From NCBI GenBank assembly GCA_965199055.1, contig CBDAQR010000004.1, positions 744,001-808,000 of the forward strand: 64,000 bases of DNA, read 5' to 3'. How positions within the stretch are numbered: position 1 is the first letter of the stretch; the number at the start of each line of letters is the position of its first letter. Below, one piece after another: positions 18,199 through 26,278 of this stretch. A model generated the notes under the pieces. The model had not been told where the DNA came from, did no database searches, and saw nothing but the letters and a program-made list of their open reading frames with translations. The DNA is from CBDAQR01 sp965199055. Its GTDB lineage: Bacteria; Pseudomonadota; Gammaproteobacteria; Pseudomonadales; Halieaceae. The position numbers and the translations under genes were made by a program.

Positions 18199-18951
18199 TC
18201 ATCCCGCCGTCTGCCCTCCGTCGATCGCAAAATCGATGCCCGTTACAAATCTCGCCTCGTCTGATGCGAGATAAGCGATAGCTGCCGCCACATCTTCCGG
18301 CTCTGCCCAGGGCTCGAGCAGTGGAAACATGCGTTTGAATAAGTCCACGTCGAGATCTTCCGGTGGGGTAAAGCTTTGGCTTAGGGGTGTGTTAACAGCC
18401 CCGGGACAAATCGCATTGGCGCGTACACTCTTGCCGGCATACTCAATGGCCAGCGACTTGGTCAACATCAGCACAGCAGCCTTGGTAGCGCAGTAAGCGG
18501 AGTTATAAGCCTGGCCTTCGCGCCCGGCAGAGGATGACATGTTGATGATGTTCCCCTTGCTGGCGATCAGGTGCGGCATGGCTGCGTTACACAGGTAGAA
18601 AACGCCATGCAGATTGATGTCGACCACGCGATGCCAATCCTCCGCAGTGACGTCCGTAAAGTTCTTGCTCAGTGCGATGCCTGCGATGTTGCAGAGCACG
18701 TCGAGTTGGCCGAGTTCATCGACGCAGCGTTGCACTATTGCTACGCATTGCTCCTGGCTGGCCACGTCGAGCGCAGCTGATACTGCACGCGCCCCTTCAG
18801 GTAATAGCCCTGCCGTTTCGGCGAGCGCATCTTCATTGATATCCGCCATAAACACCGCGGCACCCTCATTGGCCAGGCGAATGGCAGTCGCCCGGCCGAT
18901 ACCCGAACCTGCGCCAGTCACCAGTGCTACTTTGCCTTCGAATCGCTGCAT
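18199..18951 (-). CDS. Short-chain dehydrogenase/reductase
   Basis: 250-residue classical SDR starting at the ATG at 18951, with GAGG upstream. TGAGSGIGRA cofactor motif, DVA (Asp adenine contact), NIAG, catalytic Ser region INMSSSAG and YCATK (Tyr-x-x-x-Lys). The C-terminal VTGIDFAIDGGQTAG is typical of glucose/3-beta-hydroxysteroid dehydrogenase-like SDRs. The reading frame continues upstream to 19926, but that part is only the antisense of the next SDR. Divergent from the SDR at 19039 with 87 bases between. Confidence 0.92.
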   Translation of the reverse strand: MQRFEGKVALVTGAGSGIGRATAIRLANEGAAVFMADINEDALAETAGLLPEGARAVSAALDVASQEQCVAIVQRCVDELGQLDVLCNIAGIALSKNFTDVTAEDWHRVVDINLHGVFYLCNAAMPHLIASKGNIINMSSSAGREGQAYNSAYCATKAAVLMLTKSLAIEYAGKSVRANAICPGAVNTPLSQSFTPPEDLDVDLFKRMFPLLEPWAEPEDVAAAIAYLASDEARFVTGIDFAIDGGQTAG

Positions 18952-19038
18952 CTTGTTGTCCTCGAAATGTATCTTGCGTGCTAGTCTAGCCGAAGCCGGG
19001 CGCGCACCCGGTTTGTTATGTTGATACAGGAGGCATCG

Positions 19039-19800
19039 ATGCCAGCGTTGGACGGAAAGGTAGTCGTAATTACAGGTGCGGCTCGCGGCCTGGGCAGGGC
19101 CTATGCGGAGGCAATGGCAGGCGAGGGTGCAGCGATACTCTGCTGTGATATTCGCGACTGTGATGAAACCGTCGCCGCGATTGAAGGCGCCGGTGGGCGC
19201 GCCACTAGCGCCATCGTCGATGTTACTAATATGGGGGACTGCGAGAAGATGGCGCAGGCGGCCCTGGATGCCTTCGGCAAAATCGATGTGCTGGTGAACA
19301 ACGCTGCGCTTTATGCTGGGCTTGAAGGCGGGCGCTTCGAGACCCTGCCTGAGGACCAGTGGGATGCCGTCATGCGCGTGAATGTGAAGGGCACCTGGCA
19401 GGCCAGCAAGGCGGTGGTGCAGGCCATGCGCGAAGCGGGTGGTGGGTCCATCATTAATATCGCCTCGTTGGCAGGTGTTTTCGGCATGCCTTACGGACTG
19501 GATTACGTGGCCTCCAAGTCGGCCGTTATCGGTATGACCCGTGGTATGGCCAGGGAACTGGGCGGTGACAATATTCGAGTGAACGCCGTGGCACCTTCCG
19601 CGGTTATGACCGAAGGCACCGAAGAGTTCTTCGGCGAGAAATTCGAGAAGGCCAAGGTGGTGATTGCGAAAGGGCAGGTGCTGCAGCGTAACCTGGAGGC
19701 CGAAGACCTCACTGGCACGATCATTTACCTCGCCTCCGAAGCCAGCGCCTTTGTGACCGGGCAAACGCATATGGTCGATGGTGGCAGCTGGTTCCTCTAG
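19039..19800 (+). CDS. Short-chain dehydrogenase/reductase
   Basis: 253 residues from ATG 19039, supported by CAGGAGG five bases upstream (in-frame ATG 19018 lacks a ribosome site). TGAARGLGRAY cofactor motif, NNAA, catalytic Ser in IINIASLAG, YVASK, and C-terminal GQTHMVDGGSWFL, all standard for the classical NAD(P)-dependent family. Divergent from another SDR and followed after 34 bases by the convergent TetR gene. Substrate unknown; context suggests hydroxy-ketone interconversion in the surrounding catabolic region. Confidence 0.92.
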   Translation: MPALDGKVVVITGAARGLGRAYAEAMAGEGAAILCCDIRDCDETVAAIEGAGGRATSAIVDVTNMGDCEKMAQAALDAFGKIDVLVNNAALYAGLEGGRFETLPEDQWDAVMRVNVKGTWQASKAVVQAMREAGGGSIINIASLAGVFGMPYGLDYVASKSAVIGMTRGMARELGGDNIRVNAVAPSAVMTEGTEEFFGEKFEKAKVVIAKGQVLQRNLEAEDLTGTIIYLASEASAFVTGQTHMVDGGSWFL

Positions 19801-19834
19801 TCCGCCGGAAATAGCCTGGTCGGGCAGGAATGCC

Positions 19835-20449
19835 TTAATCGGGCAGGAAGATGGTACGAAACAGCGAGCGCGCTTCTTCCAGTCGCTCGAGCAGTGGGTA
19901 GTTCGCATCCGCTGCGGACGCGGCAAGAATCGTATTGATGGTGCCCATCACCGTCTCACCCAACAGCTCTGGCGAGTAGCTGGTGGTGGTATCGCCGTTG
20001 GCCTGGCCCAATCGGAAAAACTTCACCAGGTGGTCCTGCAGTGACTCGCTCACTTCCTGCAGGTGGCGGTAGTCATCCAGTGACACCGGGTTCACCCGCA
20101 TCAGCACGCGATCGATATCGGAGTAACCCGCCATATTAGTTTCCATGTAGTCGATCATTGCGGACACACGCTCCCAGGCGGTGCTGTGATTTTCCATGAT
20201 GTCGTTGATCAACTCATCGGCGGTACCCCAGATCCGGTTATAGCTTAAGGAGGCCAGCAGGGCCTGCTTATTGGGGTAGTGACCATAGAAGGTACGCCGC
20301 GCCACATCGGCCTCGGTGCAGATCTGTTCGATGCTTGTATCGTCGACTCCCTGACGCTTGAACAGGCGATAAGCCGCATCTTCGATGCGCTCGCGTATCT
20401 CCAACTTGCGTTTCTCACGCCGTCCGGCGGGGGCTGCTGCTTCAATCAT
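19835..20449 (-). CDS. TetR-family transcriptional regulator
   Basis: 204 residues. The N-terminal helix-turn-helix is clear: IRERIEDAAYRLFKRQGV, then SIEQICTEADVARRTFYGHY with the usual Phe-Tyr-x-His-Tyr end. The remainder is a helical ligand-binding and dimer domain. It is divergent from the nine-gene operon starting at 20564. The 114-base intergenic region carries a promoter and an imperfect 28-base palindrome at 20500-20527, so I infer that it represses that operon, and perhaps itself, until a pathway ligand (possibly an acyl-CoA) binds. Confidence 0.92.
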   Translation of the reverse strand: MIEAAAPAGRREKRKLEIRERIEDAAYRLFKRQGVDDTSIEQICTEADVARRTFYGHYPNKQALLASLSYNRIWGTADELINDIMENHSTAWERVSAMIDYMETNMAGYSDIDRVLMRVNPVSLDDYRHLQEVSESLQDHLVKFFRLGQANGDTTTSYSPELLGETVMGTINTILAASAADANYPLLERLEEARSLFRTIFLPD

Positions 20450-20466
20450 TAAACTTTTGCAATCTG

Positions 20467-20495
20467 TTGCATCTGGAATCCAATTAGACTATAAA
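20467..20495 (+). promoter_or_regulatory. Sigma70-type promoter of the nine-gene operon
   Basis: A -35 box TTGCAT (20467-20472) and -10 box TATAAA (20490-20495) are separated by exactly 17 bases, upstream of the amidohydrolase ATG at 20564. The predicted transcription start, near 20502, falls inside the palindrome at 20500-20527. Confidence 0.6.
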
Positions 20496-20499
20496 AGTA

Positions 20500-20527
20500 T
20501 ACAAATGTGCAAGATTGCTCGTTTGTA
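20500..20527. promoter_or_regulatory. Candidate TetR operator (28-bp imperfect palindrome)
   Basis: The two 14-base half-sites match at 11 of 14 positions: left TACAAATGTGCAAG, and right (read on the other strand) TACAAACGAGCAAT. The centre lies between 20513 and 20514. It covers the predicted transcription start, so a bound dimer would block initiation. That the adjacent TetR binds here is inferred. Confidence 0.55.
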
Positions 20528-20563
20528 ACTTTTTAGCTTTCTCTGAATTTGAGCGGAGTTGTT

Positions 20564-21775
20564 ATGTCTGATCGCCTTATTGTCGTGTCTTCCGACTGCC
20601 ATGCGGGTCTCCCCATTGCCGAATATCGCCCCTATATCGACAGCCAGTATCACGAGGCCCTCGATATGGCCGTGCCGATTACCATCGAGATGTCGCGCAA
20701 AGCGGAAGAGCAGTTCCTGATCAAGGAAATTAATGACGAGTGGCGCAGTGGCATCGAAAAGGAACTGACCGGCGCCTGGGACTACGACGAGCGTATCAAG
20801 ATGCTCGACAACGAGGGCATTGCTGCCGAGGTGATTTTCCCGGACGGCATTACCGAGATTAATACGCCGCCCTTTGGTGCGGGCTTGAGCCTGCCGACGA
20901 AAGATATGGTGCCGGAACTGCAATGGGCGGGCGCGATGGCGCACAACCGTTGGCTGTCAGAGATGGTGGCGAGAAACCCCGAGCGGCACATCGGCGTGGG
21001 CATCATCCCGTTGCTGTGGGATGTGGAAGAGGCGGTGGAGAAGGCGCGCTGGTGTAAAGAGAATGGTCTGCGCGGCGTGATGATCCCCTCCATGACCCAT
21101 GACTTCCCCGGTTACAACCACACCAAATACGATCCCTTCTGGGAAGCCTGCGAGAGCCTGGGCCTGATTATTCATTTCCATTCTGGCCCTGCCGATACGC
21201 CATCCTACTTTGGCCCAGAGTTCCCGATGGCCTCCACCGAAGATCGACCCGGTGCCATGGGTATTTATGTGTCTGAGGTGATGTGGTGGCTGTATCGTCC
21301 ACTCACCTTCATGATCTGGGGTGGCGTGTTCGAGCGCTTCCCGACGCTTAAAACCGTGATCACCGAGGGTGGCACCACCTGGATGATTCCGCAGTGGCTG
21401 CGCATGCTGGATCACCACTACACAGACACCCATCACTCCGCCAAGCTGGGTGACTATCGTTCCCACCTGTCGATGAAGCCCAGCGAGTATTTCGCTCGCA
21501 ACATCGGTGTCGGCGCGTCCTGCATTCCGCGTATCGACGTGGAGCAGCGCGGACTGATTGGCGTCGACAAAATGATGTGGGGCAGCGATTACCCGCACCC
21601 CGAAGGCACCTGGCCCGTGACCGAGAAAATTCTCGACGAGGTGTTTACCGGTTTCCCGGCCGCTGACGTCGCCGCGATTCTAGGTGAAAACGCCGTGAAT
21701 TTTTATGGCCTCGACCGCGATGCGCTGCAATCCGTTGCTGATCGCATTGGTCCCGAAGCCAGCCGTTTCCATTGA
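20564..21775 (+). CDS. Amidohydrolase-2 family metal-dependent hydrolase (ACMSD-like TIM barrel)
   Basis: 403 residues from ATG 20564, which has GGAG six bases upstream; a TTG at 20549 is in frame but weaker. Metal-binding elements are visible: SSDCH (Asp-x-His) at the N terminus, IIHFHSGP in the middle and MMWGSDYPHPEG near the end (Asp). The family includes decarboxylases and C-C or C-N hydrolases acting on aromatic or cyclic acids. First gene of a tightly spaced nine-gene operon; 10 bases separate it from the Rieske gene. Probably opens or decarboxylates a pathway intermediate. Confidence 0.87.
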   Translation: MSDRLIVVSSDCHAGLPIAEYRPYIDSQYHEALDMAVPITIEMSRKAEEQFLIKEINDEWRSGIEKELTGAWDYDERIKMLDNEGIAAEVIFPDGITEINTPPFGAGLSLPTKDMVPELQWAGAMAHNRWLSEMVARNPERHIGVGIIPLLWDVEEAVEKARWCKENGLRGVMIPSMTHDFPGYNHTKYDPFWEACESLGLIIHFHSGPADTPSYFGPEFPMASTEDRPGAMGIYVSEVMWWLYRPLTFMIWGGVFERFPTLKTVITEGGTTWMIPQWLRMLDHHYTDTHHSAKLGDYRSHLSMKPSEYFARNIGVGASCIPRIDVEQRGLIGVDKMMWGSDYPHPEGTWPVTEKILDEVFTGFPAADVAAILGENAVNFYGLDRDALQSVADRIGPEASRFH

Positions 21776-21785
21776 GGTATTGTTG

Positions 21786-22745
21786 ATGTCCGCACCCCTG
21801 CCACCTTTAGCGCCCTGCGAAAAGCAGACCGAAGTTCAACTGCCGTTCCCGATTGGCTGGTATTCCGTAGCCAAGTGCCACGACCTGCGGCGGGGTGAAG
21901 TGCAGCGTGTGTTTGCCTTCGATCGTGAGCTGGCGCTGTTTCGTACGCGTGAGGGCGAAGCCGTTGTGCTGGATGCGTTTTGTCCGCACCTCGGCGCGCA
22001 CATGGGCGTTGAAGGCAAGGTGGTGGGCGAGAGCCTGCAGTGTCCTTTCCACGGCTGGCGCTTCGGCACCGATGGCAACTGTGTCGAGATTCCCTACTGC
22101 GAAGATATTCCCGAGCGCGCCTCGGTGCGCTCCTGGCATGTGAGCGAAACCAACGGTGACATTATGGTCTGGTTTCACCCCCAGGGCCTGGCGCCGACTT
22201 TCGATGTGCCCGTGCTGGAGGAGTTGAGCAGCGACGAGTGGACCGAACCCCAGTACTGGGAATTCACCATACCCAATCATGTGCAGAACATTGCCGAAAA
22301 CGTGTGCGACCCGGTGCACTTCCAGTATGTGCATCGCATGCAGGAGACGCCCCCCAGCGAGGTCACCATTGCTGACGATGAGCGTGTGCTGACGCTCACC
22401 ACCGATGCACGCACGGCGGACCATCCCCATATTTTGACGGCCGAAGTGCACAACCCCGGACTCGCGATTGTGCGAACCAACTACGGCCCCAATGCCGAGA
22501 TGCTGGTGTATTCCACAGCACAGCCGACCAGCCCGAACGAAACCCATATGCGTTGGACACTCACCGTGCGCAAGGAAATTGTAGATTTCGTGGGTGACGA
22601 AGTGATGCGCGGCATCAAGGCCGGCATCTTCGACGATTTCCCCATTTGGGAGCACAAGATCTACCGGCCCAAACCCGTGTTCTGTAAAGGCGACCAGACC
22701 CTGGTCACTTTCAGAAAGTGGGTGCGCCAGTTCTATACCGACTAA
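21786..22745 (+). CDS. Rieske non-heme iron oxygenase, terminal oxygenase (KshA-like)
   Basis: 319 residues from ATG 21786, which has GAGG eight bases upstream; the longer frame to 21705 lies within the preceding gene. The Rieske cluster ligands are Cys66-Pro-His68 and Cys86-x-x-His89. The catalytic domain has NIAENVCDPVHFQYVH with mononuclear-iron ligands His178 and His183, and a C-terminal Asp-rich segment (FDDFPIWEHK) may supply the third. The layout resembles KshA, the 3-ketosteroid 9-alpha-hydroxylase. It needs a reductase that is not in the window. Substrate inferred from family only. Confidence 0.9.
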   Translation: MSAPLPPLAPCEKQTEVQLPFPIGWYSVAKCHDLRRGEVQRVFAFDRELALFRTREGEAVVLDAFCPHLGAHMGVEGKVVGESLQCPFHGWRFGTDGNCVEIPYCEDIPERASVRSWHVSETNGDIMVWFHPQGLAPTFDVPVLEELSSDEWTEPQYWEFTIPNHVQNIAENVCDPVHFQYVHRMQETPPSEVTIADDERVLTLTTDARTADHPHILTAEVHNPGLAIVRTNYGPNAEMLVYSTAQPTSPNETHMRWTLTVRKEIVDFVGDEVMRGIKAGIFDDFPIWEHKIYRPKPVFCKGDQTLVTFRKWVRQFYTD

Positions 22746-22779
22746 CCGTTACGTTGATTACAAGAAAGAGGATAAACCC

Positions 22780-23568
22780 ATGACTGCAGCCGTTCCCCAG
22801 GGTAACCCCGGCGATATTCTTAACTGGCCGATGCTGAAGATCGTTTACAAGACCGATCCGAACCGCATTGCGGAGCTGTTGCCGCCGGGCATCGAGCCAG
22901 GCGCCAACCCGCACGTGAACCTGACCATCTACAACTTCCCGGTACCCGATGTACCCGAGTACGGCATTGTGACGACTGTGGATGCAGACTACGACGGCAT
23001 GCAGGGTGAGTACACCCTGGGCTACGGCATTGACCAGGAGTCTGCGATCTTCGGTTCGCAGGAGATCAACGGCCAGCCCAAATACCCCTGTGACACCTTC
23101 TACTATCGCCTGATGAATCAGGTGAAGGCGCGCTGTACCCACCAGGGCTTTACCTTTGTGGAATTCGCGGGTGAATCGACCGGTGAACTGGACCCGCACC
23201 CGGAAGAGGAGTGGGTACAGAACGAGTGGTGGATCAAGGTATCTCGCGCGGTCAGCGTTGGTGGTCCTGCCACCGGCTATGACTTCCCACCCCATGTTGT
23301 GCACGTGCGCAGCGTTTACGGCACGGCGCACCGTGAAAAGGTGAATGGTGAACTGATTCTGCGTGACAGCCCCTGGGATCCGCTGGCGAGCCAGTTGCCT
23401 ATGGAAGAGCAGGTATCGGCACACCTGTGGTGGCCGACCTTCCTGGATCGTTCCATCACGCTGGCCGGTGCGCTGGACCCGGATGGTTTCCTGCCCTTTG
23501 CCGATACCATTTCCGGTTCGCGCTGGCCTGGCGAGCAGGGCGGCCCGAAGGGGATGTTGACCAAGTGA
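22780..23568 (+). CDS. Acetoacetate decarboxylase-like protein
   Basis: 262 residues of the acetoacetate decarboxylase fold: LLPPGIEPG near the N terminus, then SAIFGSQEINGQPKYPCD, where Lys101 lies at the place of the Schiff-base Lys of the family (GxPK). Homologues may decarboxylate beta-keto acids or act as aldolase/dehydratase variants, so the reaction here is open. Its TGA overlaps the GTG start of the SDR gene (GTGA at 23565), giving tight coupling. Lies in the TetR-linked operon after the Rieske oxygenase. Confidence 0.75.
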   Translation: MTAAVPQGNPGDILNWPMLKIVYKTDPNRIAELLPPGIEPGANPHVNLTIYNFPVPDVPEYGIVTTVDADYDGMQGEYTLGYGIDQESAIFGSQEINGQPKYPCDTFYYRLMNQVKARCTHQGFTFVEFAGESTGELDPHPEEEWVQNEWWIKVSRAVSVGGPATGYDFPPHVVHVRSVYGTAHREKVNGELILRDSPWDPLASQLPMEEQVSAHLWWPTFLDRSITLAGALDPDGFLPFADTISGSRWPGEQGGPKGMLTK

Positions 23569-24446
23569 AGGACTTTAACGACAAAGTCGCCCTGATAACC
23601 GGGGGTGCCAGCGGCGTAGGACGTTCGCTGGCGTTTTCCCTGGGGCGGCGCGGCGCTCGCGTGGTAGTCGGCGATGTGGATCGCGACGCCATGGCAGCAA
23701 CGCTGGCTGATCTCGAGGCCGAGGGTATTAGCGCGATTGCTGAATTTTGTGATGTGACGTCCGTCGACAGCCTTAACGCGATTGCTGATCGCGCACAGGA
23801 GGCGTTCGGCGGCTTGCACCTGGTGTTTGCCAACGCGGGCATCAGTGCCGGTGAGTCCGGTGCCATGTGGGACTATTCCGACAAGGACTGGCAGTGGACC
23901 CTGAACGTGAACCTGTGGGGCGTGATCAATAGCATCAAGGTCTTTATGCCGCGCCTGGTAGCGCAGGGCGAAGAAGCCCATTTTGCGATCACCGGTTCCG
24001 GTAATGGTGCCTTCGTGGTGCTGCCCGATCAGCCGATCTACACGGCGACCAAGGCCGCCATTCAGACTATTACCGAGAATCTGCATCACCAGGTGAGTGC
24101 CGGTGAACTGCCGATTAAGGTGCATGCCTTGTTCCCCGGCCCCCATGTGGTTGAGACAGGGCTATTCAATTCCGGCCGCGTGCGCCCGGAAGACCTGATG
24201 AAAGACGGCGGCGTGGAGAACGCTACTGGCATCAACTCGGTGGATGACATGAAGAAGATGGCGGCCGAGTGGGGCATCGAACTCAAATCGACGCATCCTG
24301 ATGAAGTGGCCGAGATGGCTGTTTCCGGGATCGAAGAAGACGCCTTCTGGCTACTGCGTACTACGGAAGAGACGGATGAGAAAATTCGCAACCGTGCCCG
24401 CATGATTCTCGAACGGGAGACGCCACAACCTGCTATGGTTGGCTAA
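23565..24446 (+). CDS. Short-chain dehydrogenase/reductase
   Basis: 293 residues starting at GTG 23565, which overlaps the stop of the previous gene. Upstream in-frame sequence back to 23427 is only the other frame of the decarboxylase-like gene. TGGASGVGRS cofactor motif, ANAGIS, and catalytic YTATK are present. The extended C-terminal part (about 60 residues beyond the core) resembles SDRs annotated with steroid or terpenoid catabolism. NAD(P)-dependent oxidoreductase of the operon; substrate unknown. Confidence 0.9.
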   Translation: MKDFNDKVALITGGASGVGRSLAFSLGRRGARVVVGDVDRDAMAATLADLEAEGISAIAEFCDVTSVDSLNAIADRAQEAFGGLHLVFANAGISAGESGAMWDYSDKDWQWTLNVNLWGVINSIKVFMPRLVAQGEEAHFAITGSGNGAFVVLPDQPIYTATKAAIQTITENLHHQVSAGELPIKVHALFPGPHVVETGLFNSGRVRPEDLMKDGGVENATGINSVDDMKKMAAEWGIELKSTHPDEVAEMAVSGIEEDAFWLLRTTEETDEKIRNRARMILERETPQPAMVG

Positions 24447-24467
24447 ATCTTTCCGGCGGTAACGACC

Positions 24468-25244
24468 ATGGACCATCTGCCTCACAAGCTCGACTTCGAG
24501 GGTTCCCACAATTTTCGCGACATGGGGGGATACCCCCTGACCGACGGCCGCAAGGTAAAACGCGGCCTGCTCTACCGGTCGGACCATCTGGGCCGGCTCA
24601 CCGACGTGGACCAGCAATTGCTTGAAGAGATCGGTATTCGCACGGTGGTGGATCTGCGGCGAGCGGAAGAGCGCGCTGATGCGCCGGATCGCGTCGACAA
24701 CCCGGCGGTCAACCAGGTGTGGTTGCCGGTGGAGGCCGAGGGTGCCGACGTGATCAGTATTCGGCGGGCCATGGAGCGCGGCGAAGTCTCCGCAGAGGGT
24801 GCCAGCGACTTTTTACGAGAGGCCAATCGCCACTTCGTCGGTGTGTTCGCACCGGTATTCCGCAATTTCCTGCATATGCTGTTGGACGAAAGCGTTTATC
24901 CGCTGGTGTTCCATTGCTCTGCGGGTAAGGACCGGGCGGGTTTTGCCGCTGCCATGTCCCTCTATGCCCTGGGCGCAGACGACGACACGGTAATGCACGA
25001 CTATCTGGCCACCAATCACTGCACGGCGAACTATGTTGACGGCATTATCGATGGCCTGTCGGATTCTGAATTCAATGTCGAACCCCAGGCCGTGCGTAAC
25101 CTGATGCAGGTAGTCCCCGAGTATCTGACCCAGGGGCTGGACATCATCTACAAAGAACGCGGCGGCATGGCGGCCTATCTCCAGGACAGTCTTGACTTTG
25201 GCCGAGAACAGCGAGACCAACTCGCTCGCCTGCTTGCCGAATAA
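24468..25244 (+). CDS. Tyrosine-protein phosphatase-like protein (Y_phosphatase3 type)
   Basis: 258 residues. N-terminal NFRDMGGYP and LYRSDHLGRLT are typical of the PF13350 family (mycobacterial PtpB-like). The phosphatase loop HCSAGKDRAG places nucleophile Cys150 and Arg156 in a CX5R arrangement. It would hydrolyse phosphotyrosine, phosphoserine or phosphoinositide-like substrates. A phosphatase inside a catabolic operon is unusual: it lies 21 bases after the SDR and 17 bases before the LLM gene, so it is co-transcribed. Possible roles are removal of a phosphate from a pathway metabolite or regulation. Confidence 0.85.
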   Translation: MDHLPHKLDFEGSHNFRDMGGYPLTDGRKVKRGLLYRSDHLGRLTDVDQQLLEEIGIRTVVDLRRAEERADAPDRVDNPAVNQVWLPVEAEGADVISIRRAMERGEVSAEGASDFLREANRHFVGVFAPVFRNFLHMLLDESVYPLVFHCSAGKDRAGFAAAMSLYALGADDDTVMHDYLATNHCTANYVDGIIDGLSDSEFNVEPQAVRNLMQVVPEYLTQGLDIIYKERGGMAAYLQDSLDFGREQRDQLARLLAE

Positions 25245-25261
25245 CACTCCAGAGTAATCCT

Positions 25262-26278
25262 ATGAAAATCAGTTCAATGCTCGGTGCCGATCTCGAGATG
25301 GCGCCGCTGTCTGCTCAACATATCGAATCGATGGGCTATGACGAGGCCTTCAGTGCCGAGATTAACAACGAGCCCTTTTTCCCGCTCGTGTTAGCGACGG
25401 AGCACACAGAGCGCTTGCAGTTGTCGACCTCTATTGCGGTGGCCTTTGCGCGCAATCCCATGACCCTGGCCAATGCCGCCTGGGACTTGAATCAATACAG
25501 CGGCGGACGCTTTACCCTGGGTATCGGCTCGCAAATTGAGGCGCACATCACCCGGCGTTTTCATATGCCCTGGTCCAGCCCCGCGAAACGCATGCGAGAG
25601 TTTATTCTGGCGATGCGCGAGATCTGGGGCTGCTGGGCGAGTGGCGGCAGCGAGCGGCTTAACTTTCGCGGTGAGTTTTACGAGCACACCCTGATGACGC
25701 CCATGTTTGTTCCCGGCAAACAGGACCACGGTGCGCCGACGCTGCGCCTGGCCGGTGTGGGGCCACTGATGACCGAGGTGGCCGGTGAAGTCGCCGATGG
25801 TTTGATTGCTCACGGGTTCAGCACCGAACGCTATATGCGCGAGGTGACCTTGCCCGCAGTTGAGCGCGGCCTGGCAAGGGCCGGCAAGTCGCGCGAAGCC
25901 TTTGATGTCTGCGCGCCTGTGATGGTAGTGAGCGGTAAAAATGAGGAGCAGTTCGAGCAAAATAAGACCGCGGTGCGCAGCCAGATCGGTTTTTATGGTT
26001 CGACGCCCGCGTACAAACCCGTACTCGATCTACACGGCTGGGGCGACTTGCAGCCCGAGCTCAATCGCCTGTCGAAAGAGGGCAAGTGTGTAGAGATGGG
26101 CGAGCTGATTAGTGACGAGATTCTGGAAACCTTCGCAGTAGTGGCAGAATCGCCAAGCGATTTGGCCCCTCTGATCAATGCGCGTTACGCGGGCTTATTG
26201 GATACTTGGCAGTGTACCTTTATGACCGATGAGAATGACCTGCTGCGGCAGGTGATTCAGGAGATACAAGCACTGTGA
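25262..26278 (+). CDS. LLM-class oxidoreductase, TIGR03617-like (F420-type)
   Basis: 338 residues with the luciferase-like TIM barrel: LSTSIAVAFARNPMTLAN, GRFTLGIGSQIEAHITRRF and a C-terminal FYGSTPAYKPVLDLHGWG. It is clearly paralogous to 42393-43421, which shares the GSQI-x-x-HIT-x-RF and STPAY-x-x-VL-x-x-HGWGDLQP patterns. The family is usually annotated as F420-dependent, but FMN use is equally possible here. Its TGA overlaps the GTG of the acyl-CoA ligase (26275). Member of the TetR-linked operon. Confidence 0.85.
   Translation: MKISSMLGADLEMAPLSAQHIESMGYDEAFSAEINNEPFFPLVLATEHTERLQLSTSIAVAFARNPMTLANAAWDLNQYSGGRFTLGIGSQIEAHITRRFHMPWSSPAKRMREFILAMREIWGCWASGGSERLNFRGEFYEHTLMTPMFVPGKQDHGAPTLRLAGVGPLMTEVAGEVADGLIAHGFSTERYMREVTLPAVERGLARAGKSREAFDVCAPVMVVSGKNEEQFEQNKTAVRSQIGFYGSTPAYKPVLDLHGWGDLQPELNRLSKEGKCVEMGELISDEILETFAVVAESPSDLAPLINARYAGLLDTWQCTFMTDENDLLRQVIQEIQAL

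Noticed and set aside
18952..19926. Extension of the 18199-18951 SDR to a 575-residue fusion
   Set aside because: The extra part is only antisense of the SDR at 19039-19800; the SDR core begins at 18951 with a ribosome site.
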